A stretch of DNA of 64,000 bases from Lentzea aerocolonigenes (GTDB lineage: Bacteria; Actinomycetota; Actinomycetes; Mycobacteriales; Pseudonocardiaceae). Below, one piece after another: positions 8,372-16,296 of the stretch. The notes below the pieces were generated by a model that did not search any database, had not been told where the DNA came from, and saw only the letters and a list, made by a program, of their open reading frames with translations. Position 1 is the stretch's first letter; each line of letters starts with the position of its first letter. The stretch lies in assembly GCF_000955955.1 (NCBI RefSeq), contig NZ_JYJG01000001.1:1-64000 (forward strand). The letters run 5' to 3'. Position numbers and translations under genes: made by a program.

Positions 8372-8726
8372 GCCGGTCGACCCCGACGTCGATCTGCACG
8401 TCCCGGCCCAACGCACCGAACTCCACTGGCCGTTCCTGGCTTTGGTGTCGCTGGGCGGCGGGCTCGGAGGCGTTGCGCGCTACGGGCTGTCGTCGGCGAT
8501 ACCGGGCGCTCTCGGGCTGTTCGTCATCAACGTGCTGGGGTCGTTCCTCATCGGCGTGCTGATGGGGTTGGTGCCCAAGCCATTGGTGCGCGCCTTCTTC
8601 GGAGTGGGGTTGATGGGAGGGTTCACGACCTTCTCGTCGTACGCGCTGTCGTGGTCGTGGGCGCTGCTGGTGACGCCGGTTTGTGCTGTGCTGGCAGCGT
8701 TTCTCGGGCTGCGGGTGACGCGATGA
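8355..8726 (+). CDS. crcB: Fluoride channel subunit CrcB/FluC (first copy)
   Basis: This is a 123-aa integral membrane protein of the CrcB/Fluc family, which exports fluoride passively. It shows the family hallmarks GGGLGGVARYGLS, FVINVLGSFLIGVLMG (the conserved Asn-x-x-Gly-Ser pore motif) and GLMGGFTTFSSYALS (the phenylalanine-box region). The TTG at 8355 is the only reasonable in-frame start; it adds a short hydrophilic leader and overlaps marR. It pairs with the next gene (ATGA overlap), as in actinobacteria where two small Fluc subunits form a heterodimer of opposite topology. Confidence 0.92.
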   Translation: MPNQAEPVDPDVDLHVPAQRTELHWPFLALVSLGGGLGGVARYGLSSAIPGALGLFVINVLGSFLIGVLMGLVPKPLVRAFFGVGLMGGFTTFSSYALSWSWALLVTPVCAVLAAFLGLRVTR

Positions 8727-9061
8727 CAGCCCTGGTGGTGTTTCTCGGTGCTGCTCTGGGCGCGCCTGCCCGGTATCTGCTCGACCGGTTCGTGCAGTCG
8801 AAGCACGAGTCCGACTTTCCTTGGGGCACCTTGACGGTGAACGTCGTGGGGTGCTTCCTGATCGGGCTTGTCGTTGGCACGGACTGGATGCCGTTGCTGG
8901 GGACGGGGTTCTGCGGCGGGCTCACGACGTACTCGACGTTCAGCTACGAGACGGTGAAGCTGCTGGAGGCCGGGAAGTACCGCCCGGCGCTGCTCAACGT
9001 TCTCGTCAGCGTCGCCCTCGGCGTCAGCGCGGCGGCCGTTGGGCTGGCCCTGCCACCCTGA
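8723..9061 (+). CDS. crcB: Fluoride channel subunit CrcB/FluC (second copy)
   Basis: This 112-aa second Fluc subunit shares the family motifs GAALGAPARYLLDRF, LTVNVVGCFLIGLVVG and GFCGGLTTYSTFSYE. Its ATG lies within the stop of the first copy, so the two are translationally coupled and probably made in equal amounts. Its last 38 nt overlap convergently with the NACHT gene. No fluoride riboswitch is recognisable in the preceding sequence. Confidence 0.92.
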   Translation: MTALVVFLGAALGAPARYLLDRFVQSKHESDFPWGTLTVNVVGCFLIGLVVGTDWMPLLGTGFCGGLTTYSTFSYETVKLLEAGKYRPALLNVLVSVALGVSAAAVGLALPP

Positions 9062-11609
9062 TCTCACCGCGCTTGCAGCGATCCAGGAACGCCTGGACCA
9101 CCTCGGGCACGTTGTCGCGGTCCGGCCACGACTCCGGCATGTCGCCGACCGAGAAGATGAACTCCAGCAAGGGCAGTGCCAGCAACATCCGCAGGCTGTC
9201 ATTGCCCGCGACGTCCTCCTGTCGCCACGACACATGGGCGACCATCGGGAAATCGACCCAAGGTGTCGGTTCCGCGGTCATCGCGATTGCGATGGCGTCA
9301 GCCACCGGAATGGCGATGAACGGCTGCTCGGTCGTGCTGAACAGCGTCTCGGCCGCGCTGGGACGTCGCGAGTCGTGGAACACGCATTCCTGGTACAGCG
9401 CCTTCACACCGCACTCGCGGATGACCTCGGGCAGGATCTCCGGCGAATGGAGAGCCAGCCCGCCACCCCAGGGGACAGCTTTGCGCAGTTCGGCCAGTCG
9501 TGCGTGGTGCCGGTCGAACAGGTTCCGCTGAATCCGCCGCCGCGGCTCGGAGTTCTCGGCGCCGACGTCCGCGATGCAGTCAACGAGCAGTACCGCGTCG
9601 ACGTTCCCCAGCTCGATCAGCTCACCGATCCGGTCGGACATGCCCTTCTCGACGGACGGCAGGTTCGCCGGTGAGGAGTGGTCGAGGCAGTTCACCAGGA
9701 TCTGGTCTATTTCGGTCAGGTGGATGTTCCGGTCAAGCCGTGCATCGATCCCGAGAGCCACAGACCTGTCTACCGCGGCGGCGGTGATCGAGCGAACCGT
9801 GCTGGCACTGGGCAGCACGTGGTGCAGTGCGCGTGAGGCGAAGCCTAGTTCCTCGCTCTTCAGCGCCTCCAGCAGCAGCTCGTCGAATCCACCCTCGGTG
9901 TTGCGTTCGTAGAGCTGGAGGACGATCTGAGCTACGACGTCCCACTGGTTGATGGTCGGCTGCAGGACTGCCCACAGCTCGGCGGCCGTGCGATGCGTGC
10001 GCACGAGGTACTCCGCGGCGAAGAACTCCAGGAAAGTCCGGTGGGTGAAGCCGAACAGCGGTTCGCTCTCGGTCGCGCCGACGTCCGTCATGATCCACGC
10101 GCGGCCGGTGCAGAACGCCAGGAACTCCTCAGCGGTCTGCACCGACTCGTCGTGATCGTCGAGCTTGGGCTGCAGATATTCGGTGAGGGCGTTGACGATC
10201 CTGGTGCGCGGCTGGGCCTTGCCGGACTCTGCCGCGTTGAACATCCTCCACGCGAGGTGTTGCACGGCGCCACGGAGCCGTCCGCTGAACTTGAGCGGCA
10301 GCTCGATTCCGCGGCGTGCGTCCCACTGGTCGAACAGCATCAGCGCACATCGTTCGTAGACCTGGGCGAGGTTGCGCGGCAGGTACCGGTCGCTGGAGTA
10401 CATCGCGCACAACAACGTCAGCAGCAACGGGTTGCTGCGAATCTCGGGAATCCGTTGGCTGTCCTCCATGAAGGACTGCGCCAGCCGTTTGCGCTGGGCG
10501 GGCGAGGTGGCCTCGTCCAGCTCGAACCACCGCGTCACGTAGCGGGAAATCTGCTTCAGGCCGAACTCCGCGATATGGCTCCGCACGAACAAGCTGGTGC
10601 TCAGCGGTGCGTCCTCGTAACCAATCTTCCGCGCGGTGACCAGGATCGGCACCAGTGGGTACAGGTGGGCGAAGCCCTCCACCAGCGACACGACTCGCCG
10701 GCGCAGTTCGGTCTGCACGAGCTCGTCGAGCCCGTCCAGAATGACAACCGCACGTCCGGTGCGCAGCAGGTACTCGACGCCGTCTCGCGGTGGCTTGAGG
10801 TTGTAGGGGTCCTGGCACCGTCTCTCCAGGTACTGCAGGAGATCGCGGCCGCCTTCGTCGAGCGCGGCGGTGAACTCCCGCAACACCAGGAGGAACGGCA
10901 CTTGTCCCGACTCGCCGACGGCGATGTCGTGCGCGAACTTCTCGGCGAGGGTCGACTTGCCGGCGCCGGGATCGCCGAGTACCAGGACGCGTTCGCCCGG
11001 CGCGCCGATCCTCAGGTCGGCCGACGAGACCAGAGCGGGTTCTACGTAGAGCTGCTCGTACGGAACGGCACGGCTGCTGCCGATGTGCGGCAACCTGATC
11101 TTGTCGTGCTGTGCGGCGACCTGGCTCCGCATGCGCGCCGCGAACGTCTGGATGCGGGCGAGGGATTTGAGGCGCTTGAGCACGTCGCTGTTGCTCGCGG
11201 CCGCGGCGGACAGATCCTTCTTGTCGATCTTCGTGCTGGCCAGTTCGAACCGCGTCGCGGCTTCCTCGCAGGCCGCGACCATCACGCCGTACAGGACCTT
11301 GGTGGTTCGCTCCAGCTGCTCGTCCGAGATCCCGGCAAGTCGGAGGCCCTGGTACAACTGCTCCCGCGCGGGTTCTGCCAGCTCGTCGTCGATGCGCTTT
11401 TGTGTGACCACCGCGGCGAAGTCGGGAGAGTCGAGGTAGCCGGCGAGCGCTTCCACGTCCTCGGGGCTCAGGCATGTGAGCAGCTCTTCGGTGTCCGCCC
11501 TCATGGCGGACGCCTGCCGGAGACTCGGCCTGCTGATCAGCTGCGCGGAAAGCCGGTCGCTCACTTCGATGACCACGCGCGCGACTGCGGGCTCGATGCG
11601 CTCCAACAA
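9024..11609 (-). CDS. NACHT-domain STAND NTPase, candidate antiphage protein
   Basis: This 861-aa protein has a helical N-terminal region (1-200) and a NACHT NTPase domain with Walker A GDPGAGKST (about 212-220), Walker B VVILDGLDEL (about 288-297), the sensor segment ILVTARKIG, and the later HRTFLEFFAAEYLV that closes NACHT modules. A long helical C-terminal half follows. No membrane segment and no recognisable nuclease, TIR or protease effector is visible. Bacterial NACHT proteins include many antiphage sensors related to NLRs, but some have other roles. The start is a TTG 8 nt after AGGAG. It is transcribed alone, after helR, with no partner gene beside it. Confidence 0.85.
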   Translation of the reverse strand: MLERIEPAVARVVIEVSDRLSAQLISRPSLRQASAMRADTEELLTCLSPEDVEALAGYLDSPDFAAVVTQKRIDDELAEPAREQLYQGLRLAGISDEQLERTTKVLYGVMVAACEEAATRFELASTKIDKKDLSAAAASNSDVLKRLKSLARIQTFAARMRSQVAAQHDKIRLPHIGSSRAVPYEQLYVEPALVSSADLRIGAPGERVLVLGDPGAGKSTLAEKFAHDIAVGESGQVPFLLVLREFTAALDEGGRDLLQYLERRCQDPYNLKPPRDGVEYLLRTGRAVVILDGLDELVQTELRRRVVSLVEGFAHLYPLVPILVTARKIGYEDAPLSTSLFVRSHIAEFGLKQISRYVTRWFELDEATSPAQRKRLAQSFMEDSQRIPEIRSNPLLLTLLCAMYSSDRYLPRNLAQVYERCALMLFDQWDARRGIELPLKFSGRLRGAVQHLAWRMFNAAESGKAQPRTRIVNALTEYLQPKLDDHDESVQTAEEFLAFCTGRAWIMTDVGATESEPLFGFTHRTFLEFFAAEYLVRTHRTAAELWAVLQPTINQWDVVAQIVLQLYERNTEGGFDELLLEALKSEELGFASRALHHVLPSASTVRSITAAAVDRSVALGIDARLDRNIHLTEIDQILVNCLDHSSPANLPSVEKGMSDRIGELIELGNVDAVLLVDCIADVGAENSEPRRRIQRNLFDRHHARLAELRKAVPWGGGLALHSPEILPEVIRECGVKALYQECVFHDSRRPSAAETLFSTTEQPFIAIPVADAIAIAMTAEPTPWVDFPMVAHVSWRQEDVAGNDSLRMLLALPLLEFIFSVGDMPESWPDRDNVPEVVQAFLDRCKRGEIRVAGPAQRPPR

Positions 11610-11751
11610 AAAGCTCCTGTTCGAGGACGTTGAGCCCCTGATCGTTCAGAGGTCCAACCGGTTCGCCACGGTTTCAAGGTAAGGCAGGCGAAGCCGACAG
11701 GCACAGTTGGGACACCGGCGGAACTGCGACACTCGATCGATGCTGGGCAAG

Positions 11752-11815
11752 CGTCCTCCTCCGCGTCACCAGGCCTGTCGTCACGCGGGCCGGGTTCGTT
11801 TCGCGGAGGAGGACG
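11752..11815. repeat. 14-bp perfect inverted repeat with 36-nt loop
   Basis: CGTCCTCCTCCGCG (11752-11765) is repeated inverted as CGCGGAGGAGGACG (11802-11815). It lies 9 nt beyond the helR stop and upstream of the NACHT gene. It could form a long-looped terminator for helR or be the ends of a small mobile sequence; the 36-nt interior codes for nothing recognisable. Confidence 0.55.
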
Positions 11816-11824
11816 GAGCCGCCG

Positions 11825-14086
11825 TCAGTTCTTCAAGCGGGACAACATGTCCGGCAGCGTGCCGGTGTGCACGACGCCGAGCCGTTGCGTCGCACGGGTC
11901 AGCGCCACGTACAGGTCCGAGGCGCCGCGCGGGGATTCCTCGAGGATTCCAACCGGATCGACCACGACCACGGAGTCGAACTCAAGGCCCTTCGCGTCGG
12001 TCACGCCGAGCACGACGACCTGGGCTTCCTCGAGGTCGTTGCCCATCGACGAGCCCGGCACACCGGCGACGATCGCCGAGCCCACCGACGGGAGCAGCGC
12101 GGCGGGCACGATCACTGCCACCTTGCCGTCGCCGACAGCGGTGACCTCGTTGGAGATCAGCGACGGGAGCTCCGAGACCAGCGAGGGAACGGAGGAGACC
12201 CAAGGCGGCACACCGGTTTCGCGCACGGACGTCGGTGGCACCAAGGACGAGTCGACGGAGGCGAGGACGTCCGCGGCCACCTCCATGATCTCGGCCGGGG
12301 TGCGGTAGTTGACCGAGAGTTCCGTCAGGCGCCAGCGGTTTTGCACGTACGGGGACAGGACGGTGTCCCACGAGGTGGCACCGCCGATGTCGCCGGTCTG
12401 CGCGATGTCGCCCACGACTGTCATGGATTTCGAAGGACACCGGCGCATCAGGGTGCGCCAGGCCATGGCCGAGAGTTCCTGGGCCTCGTCCACGATGATG
12501 TGGCCGAAGGTCCAGGTGCGGTCGGCGGCGGCGCGTTCCGCCGCGGTCTCGTAGCGGTCGACGCCGTGGCGTTCGGCCAGGCGGTAGGCGTCCATCAGGT
12601 CCGTGGCCATCAGGATGTCCGGGTCGGCGTCGTCTTCCAGGTCGAGGATGTCGAGGACGCCCTGGGCGTACTCGATGGCCTGGCGGCGCTGGCGTTCGGC
12701 GCGCGCCTTGGCCTCGGAGTCGTCCTCGCCCAGCAACTCCGCCGCTTCGTCCAGCAGCGGGACGTCGGCCGGGGTCCAGTCGTCGGTGGAACGCTGCAGC
12801 AGGTCGCGTTCCTCGCGGGTGAACTTGGACATGGCGCGGTTGCGGCGCTTCGGGTTCGCGTAGAGCTCGGAGAGCAGCGAGAACGGGGTGAGGACCGGCC
12901 ACAGCGACGAGATGGCGGCCTGGACCTCCTCGGACTCGCGGAGCTCGCGGCGGATGTCGTCCATGTCCGCCTTGTCGAGCAGATGCCCGCCCAGCCGGCC
13001 GGCCACCATGCCCGCCAGCGTCGAGATGATCTCGCGGGCGAACGTGCGGCGGGCCTCGTTGTGCGCACGACGGGTCCGGCGGGCTCGGCCGCGGGCCTCG
13101 GCGATCGCGCGGCGGTCAAGGCGCAGCGTGTCGTTGTCGAAGCGGATCTCGACGAACGCCGGGGCCTCCTGGCGGTCGCGCACGGCCGCGGAGATCACGT
13201 CGGCCATCTGGATGCGGCCCTTCACCGCCGCCGCCTCGGCCGACTCGCGGCCGGTCGCGGTCAGGCCGGGATACAGCTCGCCGACAGTCGACAGCAGCAC
13301 GCCGGTCTCACCCAGTGACGGCAGGACCTGACTGATGTATCGCAGGAAGGTGGTGTTCGGGCCGACCACGAGAACGCCGCGTTTTGCCAGCTGTCGACGG
13401 TGTGTATACAGCAGGTATGCGGCGCGGTGCAGGGCCACGGCGGTCTTGCCGGTGCCGGGACCGCCCTGTACGACGACGACGCCGTTCAGCTCGGAGCGGA
13501 TGATGAGGTCCTGCTCGGCCTGGATCGTCGCGACGATGTCGCTCATCTGGCCGGTGCGGGACTCGTTCAGCGCGGCGAGCAGTGTCGCCTCACCGGTCAG
13601 CGACTCGCTGCGGGACACGTCGGCCGAGTTGATGTCGAGCACCTCGTCGTCGAGGCCGATGACCTTGCGCGAGCGGGTGCGCAGGTGCCGGCGTCGCCGC
13701 ACGCCGTCGGGCGAGGCGGCGGTCGCGAGGTAGAACGGCCTGGCGGCGGGCGCGCGCCAGTCCATCAGCAGCGGCTCGTATTCCTTGTCCTCGTCGAACA
13801 GACCGATTCGGCCGATGTAGAAGCGGTCTTCGTTGTGGAAATCGAGCCTGCCGAAGGCGAGCCCGTTCTCCACAGCGCTGTACTGAGCCAATTGATCTGT
13901 GTACATCGCGACCGAGGTGTCGCGCTCTGACCGCATCTGGTGCGTGCCGCCAGTTTGTCGCAACGATTGTGCGAGTCGTTTCGACGTCTGTTCGCGGAGG
14001 TCGTCGAGCCGGCCGTACAACATGGCCACGTATTCCTGCTCCGGCTCCATTTCGGCGAGCCGGAGGTCATCGGAGGGGCTTGACAA
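11825..14086 (-). CDS. helR: HelR/HelD-type RNA polymerase recycling ATPase (UvrD-like fold)
   Basis: This is a 753-aa superfamily 1 helicase-like protein. Visible motifs are Walker A VVVQGGPGTGKTAVALHRAAY, Walker B HIIVDEAQELS, motif III VVGDIAQTGD, LSVNYRTPAEI, and the C-terminal DAKGLEFDSVVVVDP and LYVALTRAT. The N-terminal coiled part and DWRAPAARPFYLATA are typical of HelD-class proteins. These displace RNA polymerase from stalled complexes; the actinobacterial HelR branch also gives rifamycin tolerance by ejecting the drug. The TTG at 14086 has a GAGG 4 nt upstream; an internal ATG (MEPEQEY) at 14050 lacks a ribosome site. No rifamycin-associated element was recognised upstream. Confidence 0.85.
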   Translation of the reverse strand: MSSPSDDLRLAEMEPEQEYVAMLYGRLDDLREQTSKRLAQSLRQTGGTHQMRSERDTSVAMYTDQLAQYSAVENGLAFGRLDFHNEDRFYIGRIGLFDEDKEYEPLLMDWRAPAARPFYLATAASPDGVRRRRHLRTRSRKVIGLDDEVLDINSADVSRSESLTGEATLLAALNESRTGQMSDIVATIQAEQDLIIRSELNGVVVVQGGPGTGKTAVALHRAAYLLYTHRRQLAKRGVLVVGPNTTFLRYISQVLPSLGETGVLLSTVGELYPGLTATGRESAEAAAVKGRIQMADVISAAVRDRQEAPAFVEIRFDNDTLRLDRRAIAEARGRARRTRRAHNEARRTFAREIISTLAGMVAGRLGGHLLDKADMDDIRRELRESEEVQAAISSLWPVLTPFSLLSELYANPKRRNRAMSKFTREERDLLQRSTDDWTPADVPLLDEAAELLGEDDSEAKARAERQRRQAIEYAQGVLDILDLEDDADPDILMATDLMDAYRLAERHGVDRYETAAERAAADRTWTFGHIIVDEAQELSAMAWRTLMRRCPSKSMTVVGDIAQTGDIGGATSWDTVLSPYVQNRWRLTELSVNYRTPAEIMEVAADVLASVDSSLVPPTSVRETGVPPWVSSVPSLVSELPSLISNEVTAVGDGKVAVIVPAALLPSVGSAIVAGVPGSSMGNDLEEAQVVVLGVTDAKGLEFDSVVVVDPVGILEESPRGASDLYVALTRATQRLGVVHTGTLPDMLSRLKN

Positions 14087-14177
14087 CTTGCCTCATTTCT
14101 CGTTATCATGCGGCGTCGGGTTTTATCCCGCTTCGCATCTCCCTGCTCGCACCCCGTTTCGCGCGAGCGCAGACTGA

Positions 14178-14606
14178 CTAATCTACACGCAAATCAGCGT
14201 GATGCAGGTACGCCTTCCGCAGCAGTGTGGTGAGTTCAACCCTCTCCTGCGACGTCAACGGCGCCAGCAGCTCCTCCTCGTGTGCGCGAGCGACCTCCAG
14301 GCGTGAGTGCAAGGCCCGTCTGCCCACGTCGGTGATGGACACGGTGAACCGCCGCCTGTCCCGCTCATCCCGCTTGCGCTGGGCGAACCCGCGCGATTCA
14401 AGATCATCGAGCACCGACACCAGGTCGCTCGGGTCCATCCGCACGCCGTCGCTGATCCGCTTCTGCGCCACTGCCTCCTGTTCGGCCAGGAACGCCAGCA
14501 CCGTCACGTGCGGCGGGCGCAGGTCGCCGCGCGCCAGCCGGCGGGCTTCCCTGACCAGCTGGAGCATCAGGTAGCTGGGCAGACGCAGAAGCTGATCAAT
14601 GCTCAT
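14178..14606 (-). CDS. MarR family transcriptional regulator
   Basis: This 142-aa winged-helix regulator has LRPPHVTVLAFLAEQEAVAQKRISDGVRMDPSDLVS as the recognition region and the wing RDERDRRRFTVSITDVG. I chose the ATG at 14606 (MSIDQLL), preceded by GAGG, over the ATG four codons earlier (14618), which has no ribosome site. It is transcribed toward helR with 91 bp between them, and is divergent from a membrane protein gene. The target is unknown. Confidence 0.87.
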   Translation of the reverse strand: MSIDQLLRLPSYLMLQLVREARRLARGDLRPPHVTVLAFLAEQEAVAQKRISDGVRMDPSDLVSVLDDLESRGFAQRKRDERDRRRFTVSITDVGRRALHSRLEVARAHEEELLAPLTSQERVELTTLLRKAYLHHADLRVD

Positions 14607-14742
14607 GTACCTCAGCATAGAAAAGATCTGTCCCCCGATCGTGGATTGCGCTGCGTGATCAACCCGCCTGCAGGGGGTCCAGGAGGGTGAGCGTTGGGGT
14701 GACGTTTCTCCGCAAACCACCTGGGAACGGCATGGTGGGGGT

Positions 14743-15345
14743 ATGACGCGTGCGGAGATCGTCCGGCTCGCCCGCTGCGTGGTGCGCCGGCCGGGGTGGC
14801 AACTCGTCCTCGCGGTGCTCGTGTCCGCGTGGACGCTCGCGTGGGTGCTCGGCCAGCTCGCCGACACACCCCTCACCCCGCTCGGCGTACTCGCCTGGAC
14901 CGGTATTCCCCTCGACGCGGCATCCGTCTGGGCGCAGGAACGTGCGAGCGTCCTCGCCTGGCTCGCCACCCTCGGCGGCCTGAGCTGGGCCGCGACCACC
15001 GAGCAGGGGCAGCTGCCCGCACTCGCCGGCTGGTTCGCGGTGCTGGTCGCGGGAGAAGCAGCCGGATACGAACACGCGGTCCAGCGCGCGATGCTCAGCA
15101 TGGTCGTGTTCTTGGTCATCCTCGCGGTCGTGTCACTGAGCGGGCGCCGCGCGTTCGTCGTCGACAAGATCGCCGTCATGCCCAAGGACGTGATGCGAGC
15201 AGGCATCACAGCCGCCGTGCTGACCGCCGTGGTCCCCCTCATCGCTCCTGGTCTGGCCCTGACGCGTCTCGTTAGGCCCTATGTGACGAAACCTCCGAGG
15301 CCTCTGCGCCGGGTTGAGACGCCCCTGCTGAGGGAAACCGGGTGA
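14743..15345 (+). CDS. Membrane protein of unknown function
   Basis: This is a 200-aa protein that I do not recognise. Hydrophobic segments are visible at about 17-38, 70-86, 90-105, 115-130 and 150-172, with a basic C-terminal tail (RPYVTKPPRPLRR). The ATG is preceded at 6 nt by a CATGGT box, consistent with leaderless expression. The next small gene starts 2 nt after its stop, so the two form an operon. It is divergent from a MarR gene. Confidence 0.75.
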   Translation: MTRAEIVRLARCVVRRPGWQLVLAVLVSAWTLAWVLGQLADTPLTPLGVLAWTGIPLDAASVWAQERASVLAWLATLGGLSWAATTEQGQLPALAGWFAVLVAGEAAGYEHAVQRAMLSMVVFLVILAVVSLSGRRAFVVDKIAVMPKDVMRAGITAAVLTAVVPLIAPGLALTRLVRPYVTKPPRPLRRVETPLLRETG

Positions 15346-15346
15346 C

Positions 15347-15565
15347 GTGAGCGACTACCTGCCACCCCCGGCACCCCCGCGCAGTGCTCTGACGCTGCGG
15401 TTGTGGCTCGCCGGGTTTGGCCTGGTCTTCAACTCGGTCGCCGGGTGGCTGGCACTGCGAGCTGACCTCGTCCCGCTCGGGATCGTGCTTTTACTACTCG
15501 CCGTTGTCTGTCTTGTGGACTTCGGTTGGGTAGTTCATCGCAAACGACGTGGAGATCCCGGCTGA
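15347..15565 (+). CDS. Small two-helix membrane protein, DUF6343-like
   Basis: This 72-aa protein (GTG start) has a proline-rich N-terminus, then SALTLRLWLAGFGLVFNSVAGW and VPLGIVLLLLAVVCLVDFGWVVHR, two membrane helices ending in HRKRRG. The pattern resembles small actinobacterial proteins annotated DUF6343, recalled from memory. It follows the preceding membrane gene by 1 nt. The function is unknown. Confidence 0.65.
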   Translation: MSDYLPPPAPPRSALTLRLWLAGFGLVFNSVAGWLALRADLVPLGIVLLLLAVVCLVDFGWVVHRKRRGDPG

Positions 15566-15603
15566 AACCTGTCAGGAACCTGTGCTTGGGCTTACCGGGT
15601 CGT

Positions 15604-16296
15604 ATGGATAAAGATGTTCGCGTGCATGAAGACCCGGCCAAAGGCAGGTTAGCCAGGGTGATGCGTCGACAGCCGGTGCAACAGCGTGGCGCGGCTACTG
15701 TCTCCGCGATCCTGGACGCTTGTGCGAGCCTGCTGAACGAATACGACTACGACGACATCACCACGGCGCGCATCGTCGATGTGGCCGGTGTGCCCATTGG
15801 TTCCTTCTATCAGTACTTCCCGGACAAACGATCTGTTGTCCACGCTCTGGCACTTCGCGGGATGGAGACCTATCTCCGCGAGGTCGAGGAGCTGTTCGCC
15901 GCGGACCTCATCGCGGACACGTGGCGCGAGGCCATGACGCAGATCGTCAGCGTCTACATGCGGATGCTGACGGAGCTGCCCGGCTTCGGCCGGGTGCGGT
16001 TCAGCGACATGCTGGACAGCCACCGGCTCGACTCCAGCGTCGACCAGTACGAGCTCATGGCCGAACGGCTGGCGGAGATGTTCGTCAACCGGTTCGGCGC
16101 GCACGGCGACGCCCCGGTGATGCTCACCTTCCGGATCGCCGTGCAGACCGCGGACGCGCTGTTCAAGCTCGCCGAACGCGTCGACGAGGACGACCGCGCG
16201 TACGTGGTCGGCACGGCGAACGAGCTGCTCACCGGCATGCTCGGAGCAGTTCTGGAACCACCGGCGTCAGAGGCCGTAAGCCTCCAGCAGCCGTAG
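15604..16296 (+). CDS. TetR family transcriptional regulator
   Basis: This 230-aa regulator has a TetR helix-turn-helix near residues 30-75: AATVSAILDACASLLNEYDYDDITTARIVDVAGVPIGSFYQYFPDKRSVVHAL. The start could be ATG 15604 (MDKDVRV) or ATG 15661 (MRRQPVQ). Neither has a clear ribosome site; I give the longer form. The ligand domain is not diagnostic. Its last 30 nt overlap convergently with the flavoprotein gene. Confidence 0.85.
   Translation: MDKDVRVHEDPAKGRLARVMRRQPVQQRGAATVSAILDACASLLNEYDYDDITTARIVDVAGVPIGSFYQYFPDKRSVVHALALRGMETYLREVEELFAADLIADTWREAMTQIVSVYMRMLTELPGFGRVRFSDMLDSHRLDSSVDQYELMAERLAEMFVNRFGAHGDAPVMLTFRIAVQTADALFKLAERVDEDDRAYVVGTANELLTGMLGAVLEPPASEAVSLQQP

Noticed and set aside
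14071..14092. Possible rifamycin-associated element at the helR start (GGGGCTTGACAACTTGCCTC)
   Set aside because: The left half resembles the recalled consensus, but the right half is a direct, not inverted, CTTG and the site overlaps the coding start, so it does not form the required palindrome.
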